From: UBA4742 sp963785815 | GTDB lineage: Bacteria; Actinomycetota; Acidimicrobiia; Acidimicrobiales; Acidimicrobilacustridaceae | Assembly: GCA_963785815.1 (NCBI GenBank) | Contig: CAWAWN010000002.1 | Location: 1,054,001 to 1,118,000, forward strand | Reading direction: 5' to 3' | Length of the DNA: 64,000 nucleotides | Shown here: positions 1 to 9,003 of the stretch, piece by piece | How positions within the stretch are numbered: position 1 is the first letter of the stretch | How the letters are laid out: the number at the start of each line of letters is the position of its first letter | Translations under genes and position numbers: made by a program | The notes under the pieces: model-generated | The model's input: the letters and a program-made list of their open reading frames with translations, nothing else | The model's database searches: none | What the model was told of the DNA's origin: nothing

Positions 1-1747
1 CGGCGGCGGTGATGGTCGACAGCCGGTGGGCGATCACGATGGCCGTGCGCCCGGCCAGGGCCTGGGCCAGCGCCTCCTGCACCAGCGCCTCGTTCTCCGA
101 GTCGAGGTGGCTGGTGGCCTCGTCGAGGATGACCACGGCCGGGTCCTTCAACAGCATGCGGGCGATGGCCAGGCGCTGCTTCTCGCCACCGGACAGGCGG
201 TAGCCGCGCTCGCCCACCACGGTGTCGAAGCCGTCGGGCAACGCCTGGATGACATCGAGGATCTGGGCGGCCCGGCAGGCTTCGACCATCTCGTCGTCGG
301 TGGCCCCGGGCCGGGCGTAGCGCAGGTTGGAGCCGACCGTGTCGTGGAACAGGTGCGGGTCCTGGCTGACGACGCCGATGGCCTGGTGCAGGCTGGCCTG
401 GGTCAGCTGCCGGATGTCGAACCCGTCCACCCGGATGGCGCCCTCGGTCACGTCGTAGAGGCGCGGGACCAGCGAGCTGAGCGTGGTCTTGCCCGCGCCC
501 GACGGACCGACCACCGCCACCAGCTGGCCCGGCTCGATCACCGCCGAGACGCCTTGGAGCACGGGGTCGCCCTGGGCGTCGGACAGCGTGGCGGTGCCCG
601 TGGCCTCGAGGGAGGCGATCGAGACCTCGCTGGCTGCGGGGTAGCGGAACCACACGTCGTCCACCTCGATGCGGCCGCTCGGATCGACCAGCTCCACGGC
701 GTCGGGAGCGTCCTGTATCGGGTTGGTCAGGTCCATGATCTCGAAGACCCGATCGAAGGACACGAACGCGCTCATGATGTCGACCCGGGCGTTGGTGAGG
801 GCGGTGAGCGGGGCGTAGATCTGGGTGACGAAGGCGGCCAGGGCCACCAGGGTGCCGATGCTGATGCTGCCGGAGATGACCAGGTTGCCGCCGATGCCGT
901 AGACCGCGGCGGTGCCCACGGCCGCCACCAGGGCCAGGGCGATGAAGAAGGCCCGGCCGTACATGGCGCCGCGCACCCCGATGTCGCGCACCTTGCCCGC
1001 CCGGTCCGAGAAGTGGTCGACCTCGCGGTCGTAGTCGCCGAAGAGCTTGACCAGCTGGGCGCCGGACACGTTGAAGCGCTCGGTCATCTGGGTGTTCATG
1101 TCGGCGTTCAGCTCGAAGCCCTGGCGGGTGATCTCCTGCATCTTCCGGCCCACCCGCTTGGCCGGGATGATGAAGATGGGCAGCAGGATCAGGGCCACCA
1201 GCGTGATCTGCCACTGGAGCAGGAACATGGCGGTGAGCGTGGTGAGCAGCACCACCACGTTGGACACCACCGAGCCGAGGGTGGAGGTGAGCGCCTGCTG
1301 CGCGCCCATCACGTCGTTGTTGAGCCGGCTGATCAGGGCGCCGGTCTGGGTGCGGGTGAAGAACCCGATGGGCATGCGCTGGGTGTGGTCGAACAGCGTC
1401 ACCCGCAGGTCGTAGATCACGCCCTCGCCGATGCGGGCCGACCACCACCGGTCGAACCAGCCCAGGGCCTGGGTGGCCACCGCCGCAGCCACGCTGATGG
1501 CGGCCAGGGCGGTCACCGCGGCGCGGTCCTTGTCGGGGATGGCGACGTCGATGATGCGGCGCACCAGCAACACGGGCACCAGGGCGATCAGGGCCTCGAG
1601 GATGATGACCAGCACGTAGCCGGAGAGCATCCCGCGGTAGGGCCGGGCGAACTCGAGCGACCGCTTGACCACGCCCTGGCGCAGGGTGACGCCCTGGATC
1701 TTGGACGGGTCCGAGCCGAGCAGGGCGTGGGGGCCCATTCGCATCAT
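1..1747 (-). CDS. ABC exporter, fused permease and ATPase (3' end outside window)
   Basis: This is a half-size ABC exporter with an N-terminal transmembrane domain (about residues 30-330) followed by an ATPase domain. Seen directly: Walker A GPSGAGKTT, signature LSGGEKQR, Walker B VVILDEATSHLD and H-loop IVIAHRLS. The reading frame is still open at base 1, so only the last residues are missing. The start is the ATG at 1747, with a second ATG directly after it at 1744. Such proteins work as homo- or heterodimers in the inner membrane and export lipids, drugs or peptides; the substrate cannot be read from the sequence. It is divergent from the MFS exporter at 1867, with about 120 bp between the two starts. 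Confidence 0.9.
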   Translation of the reverse strand, partial: MMRMGPHALLGSDPSKIQGVTLRQGVVKRSLEFARPYRGMLSGYVLVIILEALIALVPVLLVRRIIDVAIPDKDRAAVTALAAISVAAAVATQALGWFDRWWSARIGEGVIYDLRVTLFDHTQRMPIGFFTRTQTGALISRLNNDVMGAQQALTSTLGSVVSNVVVLLTTLTAMFLLQWQITLVALILLPIFIIPAKRVGRKMQEITRQGFELNADMNTQMTERFNVSGAQLVKLFGDYDREVDHFSDRAGKVRDIGVRGAMYGRAFFIALALVAAVGTAAVYGIGGNLVISGSISIGTLVALAAFVTQIYAPLTALTNARVDIMSAFVSFDRVFEIMDLTNPIQDAPDAVELVDPSGRIEVDDVWFRYPAASEVSIASLEATGTATLSDAQGDPVLQGVSAVIEPGQLVAVVGPSGAGKTTLSSLVPRLYDVTEGAIRVDGFDIRQLTQASLHQAIGVVSQDPHLFHDTVGSNLRYARPGATDDEMVEACRAAQILDVIQALPDGFDTVVGERGYRLSGGEKQRLAIARMLLKDPAVVILDEATSHLDSENEALVQEALAQALAGRTAIVIAHRLSTITAA

Positions 1748-1866
1748 GGGGCTCAGGCTAGGGGTCGCGGTCAGGACGCGGCACCGTCACACCTCCGTCG
1801 TAGAGTCGATCCCGACCGAGGCCGCCTGGCGCCGAGCTGCGCCCGACCCAGCTGGGGACGACCGAC

Positions 1867-3603
1867 ATGAGTGACCGCGCATCCACGGCCGGGGCGGCGG
1901 CCGCCGGCGGCTGGGGGGCACCCGCCGGCCCACCTGATCCCAGGCGCTGGGTGGCGCTGGTCATCCTGTCGAGCTCGCTGTTCATCATCGTGTTGGACAA
2001 CACGATCCTCAACGTGGCCGTCCCCACCATCATCCGCGACTTCCACACGCAGGTGTCGGCGTTGCAGTGGGTGATCTCGGGCTACTCGTTGATCTTCGCC
2101 TCGCTGCTCATCAGCTTCGGGCGCCTGGGCGACATCTTCGGGCGCCGCAAGCTCTTCTACTTCGGGGCGGTGCTGTTCGCCATCGGCTCGTTGATCGCCT
2201 CGCTGTCCCAGTCGGTGACCCAGCTGTTCGTCGGCGAGTCGCTGCTCGAGGGCATCGGCGCCGCGGCCATGCTGCCGGCCACCCTGTCGATCATCTCGGC
2301 CACCTTCCGGGGGCGCGAGCGGGGCCTGGCCTTCGCGGTGTGGGGCGCGGTGGCCGGGGGCGCCGGGGCCCTGGGTCCGTGGGTGGGCGGCATCCTCACC
2401 ACCTACTACTCGTGGCGTTGGGCCTTTCGCATCAACGTGGTCATCGCCCCGCTGGCCGTGGTCCTGGCCATCTTCTTCGTCGGCGAGTCACGCGACGACC
2501 GGGCCCGGGGCATCGACCTGCCCGGCGTACCGCTCATCACCTTGGGCCTGGCCTGCCTGGTGTTCGGCATCATCGAGGCCGGCCGCTACGGCTGGTGGCG
2601 GCCCATCGGCGACCAGTCCATCGGGGGGTGGACCTGGCCCGTGCACGCGGTGTCGATCGTGCCGGTGTCCATCGCGTTGTCGGTGGTGTTCCTGGCTGCC
2701 TTCGTGCTGGTCGAGGTGAGGCGAGCCGAACGGGGTCGACCGGTGGTGTTCGACTTCCGCGACCTGGTCCACCGCGGGTTCCGCTACGGGCTGATCAACA
2801 CCACGGTGCTGGCCATGGGCGAGTTCGGCGCCTTCTTCGTGCTGCCCATCTTCCTGCAGGCCGGCCTGCACCTCTCCGCCGTCCGCTCGGGCACCTGGCT
2901 GCTGCCGGCCGGCATCATGGCCTTCGTGGGTGGCGGGGTGGGCGGCCGCCTGAGCCACCGCTTCGGGCCCAAGTACGTGATCACGGTCGGGCTCACGCTC
3001 GAGGCGTGCGGCATCTGGCTCTACGTGTGGGCCTTCTCGCCCCACACCACCTTCTGGCAGCTGCTGCCCGGCCTGCTGCTGCACGGCATCGGCATCGGAT
3101 TCGCCACCAGCCAGCTCACCAACGTGGTGCTCAGCGACATCCCACCACAGAAGGCCGGTTCGGCCAGCGGCGCCTCGGGCATGGTGCGCCAGGTGGGCAC
3201 GGCCTTGGGCATCGCCCTGATCGGCGCCATCTTCGTGGCCCAGGCCAGCTCCAAGGTGGCCGACGGCCTGGCGGCCGTCCCGCAGCTGCCGGCGCAGGCC
3301 CGACACCAGATCGTGGCCGGGGTCAGCACCGGCATCGGCGGTGGGGCGAAGCCGCCGTCCGACGCCCCGCCCGAGGTGGTGGCCGAGGTGTCGACGGTGA
3401 TCAGCCACTCGGTGGCCGAGGCGGCCAAGCCGGCGGTGGCGTTCGCCGGCGTGGTGGTGACCATCGGCGTCCTGCTGTCGCTGCTGGTCCCGAACATCCC
3501 TCCCGACGTCGAGCGCGTGGTCGAGACCGAGTGGGGCGGGGCCGAGGTCGATGACGACGACCTGGTGGGCCTCGAGACGGCCCCGGGGGCGGCCGGGGCA
3601 TAG
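1867..3603 (+). CDS. MFS drug exporter, DHA2 (EmrB/QacA) type
   Basis: The 578-residue protein has about 14 hydrophobic segments, as expected for the 14-TM DHA2 family of proton-driven drug exporters. The first helix carries LDNTILNVAVPTI, and the loop between helices 2 and 3 carries GRLGDIFGRRK, both family hallmarks. The N-terminus is a Gly/Ala/Pro-rich cytoplasmic tail and the C-terminus is acidic. It is divergent from the ABC exporter at 1747, so the two export systems may share the 119-bp promoter region. It is related in layout to a second MFS gene at 51319-53103. The substrate is unknown. Confidence 0.9.
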   Translation: MSDRASTAGAAAAGGWGAPAGPPDPRRWVALVILSSSLFIIVLDNTILNVAVPTIIRDFHTQVSALQWVISGYSLIFASLLISFGRLGDIFGRRKLFYFGAVLFAIGSLIASLSQSVTQLFVGESLLEGIGAAAMLPATLSIISATFRGRERGLAFAVWGAVAGGAGALGPWVGGILTTYYSWRWAFRINVVIAPLAVVLAIFFVGESRDDRARGIDLPGVPLITLGLACLVFGIIEAGRYGWWRPIGDQSIGGWTWPVHAVSIVPVSIALSVVFLAAFVLVEVRRAERGRPVVFDFRDLVHRGFRYGLINTTVLAMGEFGAFFVLPIFLQAGLHLSAVRSGTWLLPAGIMAFVGGGVGGRLSHRFGPKYVITVGLTLEACGIWLYVWAFSPHTTFWQLLPGLLLHGIGIGFATSQLTNVVLSDIPPQKAGSASGASGMVRQVGTALGIALIGAIFVAQASSKVADGLAAVPQLPAQARHQIVAGVSTGIGGGAKPPSDAPPEVVAEVSTVISHSVAEAAKPAVAFAGVVVTIGVLLSLLVPNIPPDVERVVETEWGGAEVDDDDLVGLETAPGAAGA

Positions 3604-3662
3604 GGCCGCGTCCATTCGTCGGGGCCGCTCGCCCAGGGGCGGCGGCGCTAGGTTCCGGCCCT

Positions 3663-4532
3663 GTGAGCCGCACGGAGGGGTCGCCGTTCGTGGGTTCTGG
3701 TCCCGGGGTCGTCGTGGTGCATCCCGAGGGGACCGCGCCGCCCGTCGTCTTCTTCTTCACGTGGCACGATGAAGGCGACCGTCTCCGGGATCTGGGCGAG
3801 GCGTTGGGTCCGGCCCAGCCGCTCTACGGGATCGATCATCCGCCGACGACGGGACCGCTCCCCCGCGATCTCGCCGATTGGGTGGCGCACCACCGGCGCG
3901 GCTTCGATGCACTCGGGCTCACGCCTCCGTACCAGCTGGCTGGGTTCTCGTTCGGTGGCGTGATCGCCCTGGAGATCGCGCAGCAGCTGCGCGCCGAGGG
4001 ACAGGAGGTTGCCTGGCTCGGCCTGGTGGACACCATCCGCCCGAAGCTGAACCCGAAGGGGCTGCGCCCGTACCTCGGCTACCACGTGCGCGAGCTGCTC
4101 GATGAACAGGACGTCGTCCGGCGAGGCGAGCACCTCCGTCGGATGGTCCTGGGCGGTGGGCGCAGGACCTTGTTGCGCGCCCGCCACCAGGCCCTCCGGC
4201 CGCTGAGGTGGATCGGGTTGATGCCCCCCTCGGCCGCCACGCTGGCCGACCGTCGCGGCCTCGAGCCCCTCAAGAAGGCGGTGTGGCGCGGCTACCTCAG
4301 CCACCAGGCCCGAACCTACGACGGCCCGGTGGCGCTGTTCACCGGCGACGAGAACCGGCGCCAGGCCGGCGGCGACCCGAGCCTGCGCTGGTCGAAGTAC
4401 CTACGAGGCGGCTTCGAGGTGATCCCGCTGCCGGGCCGACACCGGGAGATCCTGGCCCCTCCTCACGTGGCCCGCGCCGCACGCGAGATCGAAGCCAGCC
4501 TGGCTCGCGCCCGGTTCCGTAGGTCGGGGTGA
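3663..4532 (+). CDS. thioesterase-type alpha/beta hydrolase
   Basis: The 289-residue protein has an alpha/beta hydrolase fold resembling the thioesterase domains of polyketide and peptide synthetases. The nucleophile elbow is GFSFGG with Ser96, and the likely catalytic His lies in PGRHREI near the C-terminus. VFFFTWHDEGDR (about 29-40) fits the first core strand. It starts at a GTG, 59 bp after the MFS gene. No synthetase module is in view, so it may act on a free acyl-CoA or acyl-carrier substrate. A general esterase role remains possible. Confidence 0.75.
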   Translation: MSRTEGSPFVGSGPGVVVVHPEGTAPPVVFFFTWHDEGDRLRDLGEALGPAQPLYGIDHPPTTGPLPRDLADWVAHHRRGFDALGLTPPYQLAGFSFGGVIALEIAQQLRAEGQEVAWLGLVDTIRPKLNPKGLRPYLGYHVRELLDEQDVVRRGEHLRRMVLGGGRRTLLRARHQALRPLRWIGLMPPSAATLADRRGLEPLKKAVWRGYLSHQARTYDGPVALFTGDENRRQAGGDPSLRWSKYLRGGFEVIPLPGRHREILAPPHVARAAREIEASLARARFRRSG

Positions 4533-4583
4533 GATGCTCGATGCCGTCGCCCGCCCCGCCCGGTCGAGGAGCCAACGCCGCCC

Positions 4584-5222
4584 ATGATGTCGTCCTCCGT
4601 GCCAAGCCCCGAAGACAGGTCCATCGCGCCGGTCGAGTCGACTGCGGCTGAGGTCGCGCCCCGCAAGCCCCGCGGCGCGGTGCGCAACGCCATCGAGTGG
4701 CTGGCCGTGGTGGCCGCCGCCGTCGTGGTCGCTCTGGTCATCTCCGCCACCAGCGCCCAGGCGTTCGTCATCCCGTCCAAGTCGATGGAGAGCACCCTGC
4801 ACGTGCAGGACCGGGTGTTGGTGAACAAGTGGAGCTACCGGCTGCACCCCATCCACCGCGGTGACCTGGTCGTGTTCGCCAGGCCGAAGAACCTCGCCAG
4901 CAACGACAAGGACCTGATCAAGCGGGTCATCGGGCTGCCGGGCGACAAGGTCTCCTTCGCCGATGGTCACGTCTCCATCGATGGCAGGCAGCTCTCGGAG
5001 CCCTACCTGGACAAGGGCACCGTCACCGCCAACGTGGCCGGTTGGAGGTACCAGTGCACCTCACAGGCGCCGTGCCTGGTGCCCACGGGCCAGATCTGGG
5101 TCATGGGCGACAACCGGGGCGACTCCGAGGACAGCCGCTACTTCGGCGCCGTCCCCGAGTCCACCGTCGTGGGGCGAGCCATGTTCCGCATCTGGCCACC
5201 CAACCGGATCGGCGGCCTGTAG
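4584..5222 (+). CDS. lepB: signal peptidase I
   Basis: This membrane-bound serine protease removes signal peptides from exported proteins. In the 212-residue sequence one transmembrane helix (about 39-57) is followed by the catalytic serine in SKSMEST (Ser67) and the general-base lysine in LIKRVIGLPGD (Lys113). Box E, GDNRGDSEDSR, lies at 175-185. The order and spacing match type I signal peptidases of actinobacteria, which often have a single N-terminal helix. It starts 51 bp after the thioesterase gene. Beyond it the DNA becomes fragmentary up to 5716. Confidence 0.93.
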   Translation: MMSSSVPSPEDRSIAPVESTAAEVAPRKPRGAVRNAIEWLAVVAAAVVVALVISATSAQAFVIPSKSMESTLHVQDRVLVNKWSYRLHPIHRGDLVVFARPKNLASNDKDLIKRVIGLPGDKVSFADGHVSIDGRQLSEPYLDKGTVTANVAGWRYQCTSQAPCLVPTGQIWVMGDNRGDSEDSRYFGAVPESTVVGRAMFRIWPPNRIGGL

Positions 5223-5396
5223 ACGCAAGGCGACCGGTGACCCGACCGGAGCTCAGGTCCCAGGTGCAGCTCGAGGGACCAGGACCCGACCACGCCAAGG
5301 CCGTTCGGGCGCGTCAGGTCTGCGTGCCGGGGTGGCCCAGAGCGTCGCGCAGCGCAGGACCTCTACGCGGCCGTGTGACCTGACCTGGGTCGAGGG

Positions 5397-5579
5397 GTGC
5401 TGGCCCGGGCCCAGGTGGTGTCCACGGTGGCGCCCGGTGCCGTGTTCGTGCCGATGCACGACCCCCGCACCAACCTGCTGACCTTCCCGGCCTTCGATCC
5501 GCACTCACGCCAGCCCGCCGACAAGCACGCGGCGGTGGAGGTCGGGCGGCCCCTCCCTGGCGAGGTCGACCACGGCTGA
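5397..5579 (+). pseudogene. C-terminal fragment of a molybdopterin (nitrate-reductase-like) oxidoreductase
   Basis: A 60-codon open frame from a GTG at 5397 reads VFVPMHDPRTNLLTFPAFDP followed by HSRQP. This is the type of ending found in the C-terminal domain of assimilatory nitrate reductases and related molybdopterin enzymes. The frame is closed by a stop at 5382-5384, and nothing upstream resembles the remaining 650 or more residues, so this is a tail left by deletion or rearrangement. It lies in the accessory zone just before a tRNA remnant. The family match is by recognition of the sequence pattern only. Confidence 0.55.
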
Positions 5580-5593
5580 GAGCACCCGCCGAC

Positions 5594-5645
5594 TGGGCTC
5601 GCAGGGACTCGAACCCCCAAACCTGCTGGTCCGTGGTCAGACTGC
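5594..5645 (-). pseudogene. tRNA 3'-half remnant
   Basis: On the minus strand the segment contains GGGGGTTCGAGTCCC, a typical T-arm, then TGCGAGCCCA, which looks like the 3' side of an acceptor stem plus discriminator base. No matching GGGCTCG 5' acceptor strand exists within 90 bp upstream, the outer T-stem pair is mismatched, and no CCA follows. It is therefore a broken tRNA or an attachment-site remnant rather than a working gene. The tRNA type is not assigned. Confidence 0.5.
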
Positions 5646-5716
5646 GCTCGCGTCTGGGAGGCCTTTGAGCTCGTGGGCCGCCGAACCGTCGCTCCACAAC
5701 GGCCGTTCGGCCGCGG

Positions 5717-6346
5717 TTACGAGCCTGGGTTCGACCGGTCGTGGGGCGCTGAGTCCCTCCAGTGCTTGACCCCTTCTGCCGTGGCGAACCCCGCGACCAC
5801 GATGGCCGCGCCCGCATCCGCCCACCACCACCCAAGAGCGGAGTTCGCCACCAGAGCCGCCAAGATCCCGGTGCTCAAGCACCCGTCGAGGAAGGTCATG
5901 GTCGCCTCGGCGGCCAGTGTCTCGCTGACTGACTTGCGTGCGGTGGAACGCTTGGCTCCTGCCAGGCCGAACATGGCCACTGCTGTGGCGGTCAGCCAGG
6001 CGATGCCGAGCGGCGACTGTCCGGGTCGCAGGCCGAGCACGAGGCTGCGGACGCTCAGGATCGTGAGGAAGGTCGCCAACAACCAATATGCGACGGAGAT
6101 GGCCCGCAGCGACCGATGGATGCGCCGATCACCCGGGTCGATCCGGGTGTCGCTCAGGTTCACGATCACCACGGTCGACGCGAAGATCTCGACGATCGAG
6201 TCGAGCCCGAACGCGACCAGTGCCAGCGAGCCGGCCATGATCCCGAGCGTGATGGTGATCGCGACCTCGGCCACGTTCCAGAGGTTGGTTGCCCACTCCA
6301 GCCAGATCCCCCGGCGCCGGAGCCGACGCCCAACCTCGGTGTCCAC
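5717..6346 (-). CDS. cation diffusion facilitator-like membrane protein
   Basis: The protein is a small CDF-superfamily-like transporter, probably exporting divalent metal ions. The frame contains GSLALVAFGLDSIVEIFAST, the helix with the conserved metal-site aspartate region of this family, and about five hydrophobic segments. I chose the GTG at 6346 (209 residues). The frame stays open back to 6523, but that part runs into the repeat at 6492-6646 and looks like non-coding shadow. No C-terminal cytoplasmic cation-efflux domain is present, so it is a short version. It sits inside the accessory zone between a tRNA remnant and the attachment-like repeat. Confidence 0.7.
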   Translation of the reverse strand: MDTEVGRRLRRRGIWLEWATNLWNVAEVAITITLGIMAGSLALVAFGLDSIVEIFASTVVIVNLSDTRIDPGDRRIHRSLRAISVAYWLLATFLTILSVRSLVLGLRPGQSPLGIAWLTATAVAMFGLAGAKRSTARKSVSETLAAEATMTFLDGCLSTGILAALVANSALGWWWADAGAAIVVAGFATAEGVKHWRDSAPHDRSNPGS

Positions 6347-6491
6347 CCCACCAGTCGACCACACAGGCGGCCGTGCCCGAGAAGCCGAATGCCGGAAGGG
6401 CGAGGGGCTGCGCCGAAGCGGCGATGGGTCGGCGTCGGCCTCGAGCCCCGCTGCGTGTTGCGAATCGCTCGTCTCCTCTGTCGATGAGCGC

Positions 6492-6646
6492 CACCTCGGG
6501 AGCAACCGTGGGAGCAACAGCACCGAGGGGAGCCCCGGACCTGCGAGCCGAAAGGGGCAGGTGAGGCCGGACTTTCGTCCCGACAGCCCGGACGGTCCCG
6601 GACTGGCCGGGACCGTCTCGGAGGCTCTGGCGGAAGGTAAGGGATT
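6492..6646. repeat. imperfect direct repeat, copy A (tRNA-Ser 3' end plus flank)
   Basis: The segment matches 9004-9166. From 6588 to 6646 the two align without gaps at an offset of exactly 2520 bp, including a 21-bp identical run (6626-6646) that equals the 3' end of tRNA-Ser(CGA) with its CCA. Both copies also carry the 11-bp inverted repeat GACGGTCCCGG / CCGGGACCGTC (here 6591-6617). Further left the similarity is weaker, with an 8-nt net gap. A third weak piece (GGAGCAACCGTGTGAGCAAC) lies near 6719. Confidence 0.8.
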
Positions 6647-6931
6647 GCTCCCTTTCGACTATCGTCAACTACAAACGAGCAGTTCAAGAGCTATATCGAA
6701 CTATTACGTTCGACTCCGCTGGAGCAACCGTGTGAGCAACGTCCTCGGACGGTATCGGACAGGTAGTCGTCCCCACGGCTGGCCGAGCCTGCCGAGTCGT
6801 GTTGCGGCTGGCTCGCCCGGAAGGTGCGATCAGAGGTACTCGCGCCGGCGGCCTATCGCCGGTTCTGTGGGGGGTTAGTGCCGTCCTCGCTGGGCGTCGG
6901 GGGCCGCGGGTGCCTGTCGGGATAGGTTCCG

Positions 6932-7675
6932 TTGGTGGTCGCCTCTGATGGGCAGTCAGACCTCGATGAGTTGCGGGACCTGATGGATCGGTGGTGGGAC
7001 CGCGTCCATCAGCAGCGGGTCAGGGAGAAGGATGTGAACTTCCTCTATCTGGACGTGGAGGCGATGTACGACCGCCTAGATGACCGCGAACGAGACCTCG
7101 CGGATCAAGTCTTCTGCGAGTGGGTCGAGCTAGACGACACGACGAAGCAGCACATCGCCCTCTTCGCGATCAGTGAGCACCGGACTCGTTCTGCTCTTCC
7201 CTACCTCCGTGCGGCCGCCGAGCGGTTCGAGAACGCCGAGGGTCCATCGGCTCCATACGATTGGGCACGGGTGAACCGGATCATCGGAAGGATCACCGAG
7301 GGGCAAAGGGGGCCGGGCCAGAGCCCGCTCCTTGGGGTGGGTCCCGATCGTGATCCGGGAGGTGTCGATCCTGAAGAGCGTCAGCGGCAACGGGTGGAGC
7401 TCGACTGGCACCTGGCGCAGTACAGCGATCTGCGCCCGACCGCGAGCCATCAGAATGGGTTGGAATCGAGATCGACGGGCGGTGGGGTCGGATGGGTGGT
7501 ACGTACGTCGGGCCTCATCCTCGTGGTATTCGTCGGTGTTGGTGCCCTGATCGCGGGCGGCGTCGAGATCGCCAACAGCCGACTCGACGGTCCACCTTGG
7601 GCGATCGGGGGGCTCCTTGCTCTGGGGTTCGTTGGCTGGGCGATGGCTCGCCGGTATCGCCGGGGAACGCTCTGA
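6932..7675 (+). CDS. unknown two-TM protein in the islet
   Basis: I do not recognise this 247-residue protein. Residues 1-125 are soluble, charged and helical (many Asp, Glu, Arg and Trp residues, for example LMDRWWDRVHQQR). A glycine-rich linker follows, then two predicted membrane helices near the C-terminus (about 186-212 and 221-238), ending in a basic RRYRRGTL tail. The start is TTG at 6932 or GTG at 6935. Base composition is lower in GC than in neighbouring core genes. It lies alone between the two attachment-like repeats, together with the FkbM-type gene on the opposite strand. Confidence 0.6.
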   Translation: MVVASDGQSDLDELRDLMDRWWDRVHQQRVREKDVNFLYLDVEAMYDRLDDRERDLADQVFCEWVELDDTTKQHIALFAISEHRTRSALPYLRAAAERFENAEGPSAPYDWARVNRIIGRITEGQRGPGQSPLLGVGPDRDPGGVDPEERQRQRVELDWHLAQYSDLRPTASHQNGLESRSTGGGVGWVVRTSGLILVVFVGVGALIAGGVEIANSRLDGPPWAIGGLLALGFVGWAMARRYRRGTL

Positions 7676-7886
7676 CCCTGGCCGCAGCCGTGACCCCGGC
7701 GGCCCGAATTGTGACGAGCCACGAGCTGAGGTACGCCACAAACGGCGGGTACCGGGCAGACGGCGCAGGCACGCCCGTTCGGTCGCCATCGGCGCGTGAT
7801 GTCCGAAGGTGAACGTGCAGAGCGCCCCAGCACCCCCATGCGGTCGTGTCAGTTGGGACCTCTGGGCCAGGTGAGCTGCGCCAAGA

Positions 7887-8783
7887 TCAAGTTGGGTCGA
7901 GGGCGGCGTGGATGTCGAACCACTCACCAATGCCGTTGGCGTGGAGGCGGCTGTCGATCTCGATCAGGGTCTGCCAGACCTCCAGCATTTGGGACGGGGT
8001 GATCCACGGGCCGGGGAGGTCCCGGGCGAGCGGTCCAGAGGTGCCATCGGGAAATCGGTAGCCGTTGACGGCCTGGCGGCGATAGTGGAGCTGTTGGAGT
8101 CGCCCGTCAGCCCGGCCGCTTACCTTCGCGACCGTTGCGATCAGGCGGCGGGCGCGGCCTTGCGCAACGACGTTGCGGGTGGTGATCTCACGCAGGTCGT
8201 TCTGGCGGACACATTTGAAGCCGCAGTAGCCGAGCGCGGCCAGGAATTCGATGTCGGCGTCCGCCCCCACATGCGATTCGAGCGAGACGTAAGCGGGCAG
8301 CGCATCTACGGGGAGGTCGCGGATGCAGAGGCTGTCGCTGCGCTCGATGTCCACCTTGATGTAGAGGGGGGTTTCTTCGGCCTCGGCGAGCAGGTCGCGG
8401 AACGGCACCGTGGGGACGGTTATGGATGTGGCCGCGGTGCCTTGTTGCGTCGCGTTCTCGCGATGGAACGAACTCCACTCGGACCGGTCGGACACCCAGA
8501 ACTCGAGCTCGCCAGCGGTCTCAGCGACACCCACATTGCGTATGCGCAGTCTGCCGGCCTCGACATGTGGTGCGAACCGGGAGCGTGCGTCGTCGCACAG
8601 CACCGGGTTGGCTTCGACGGCGACCACGCGATAGCCGCAGTCGAGGTAGTAGGCGCTGTCGTTGCCGTTGTGCATGCCCACATCGAAGACAAGCTCACCG
8701 GCCATGACCATGCCCGTCGACCATCCCTGCTCCTCGCCATCGTGGCGCGGCTCCCAAGCCGTTACCAGCCCACCCCGCCCCAT
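7887..8783 (-). CDS. FkbM-type SAM-dependent methyltransferase
   Basis: A Rossmann-fold methyltransferase of up to 298 residues. The SAM-binding loop reads VFDVGMHNGNDSAYY and is followed by VVAVEANP, the acidic end of strand 2. LYIKVDIE matches the FkbM-family motif after strand 4. Alternative starts are the methionines at 8711 and 8705, just before the fold begins, which may be more realistic. FkbM-like enzymes usually methylate sugar or secondary-metabolite hydroxyls; the substrate here is unknown. GC is lower than in the surrounding core genes, in line with the islet being acquired DNA. Confidence 0.8.
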   Translation of the reverse strand: MGRGGLVTAWEPRHDGEEQGWSTGMVMAGELVFDVGMHNGNDSAYYLDCGYRVVAVEANPVLCDDARSRFAPHVEAGRLRIRNVGVAETAGELEFWVSDRSEWSSFHRENATQQGTAATSITVPTVPFRDLLAEAEETPLYIKVDIERSDSLCIRDLPVDALPAYVSLESHVGADADIEFLAALGYCGFKCVRQNDLREITTRNVVAQGRARRLIATVAKVSGRADGRLQQLHYRRQAVNGYRFPDGTSGPLARDLPGPWITPSQMLEVWQTLIEIDSRLHANGIGEWFDIHAALDPT

Positions 8784-9003
8784 CGACCGGGACGGTACTA
8801 CAGGTCAACAAACGGCATCAGATGGAATGGTTCGATCAGTCGTCGCGGTGCTTCAGGAGATCTTCGGCCGGTCACAGCGCGTGCCGATCTGACATCCGAG
8901 GAGGCTGGGCTGATGACGGCCCGCACAGAACCGGCGACAGGTCCGCGTCGCCTCGAGCTCCGCGGCGCGGGGCGAATCGCACGCTCCTAGTGTCGAGGTG
9001 GGT

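Noticed and set aside
26..1870. Long open frame on the plus strand (614 codons)
   Set aside because: Gly/Asp/His/Arg-rich shadow with no domain, opposite the ABC exporter whose motifs are clear.
6129..6668. Open frame covering repeat copy A (minus strand)
   Set aside because: It translates the tRNA tail and flanking repeat and overlaps the cation-efflux gene in another frame.
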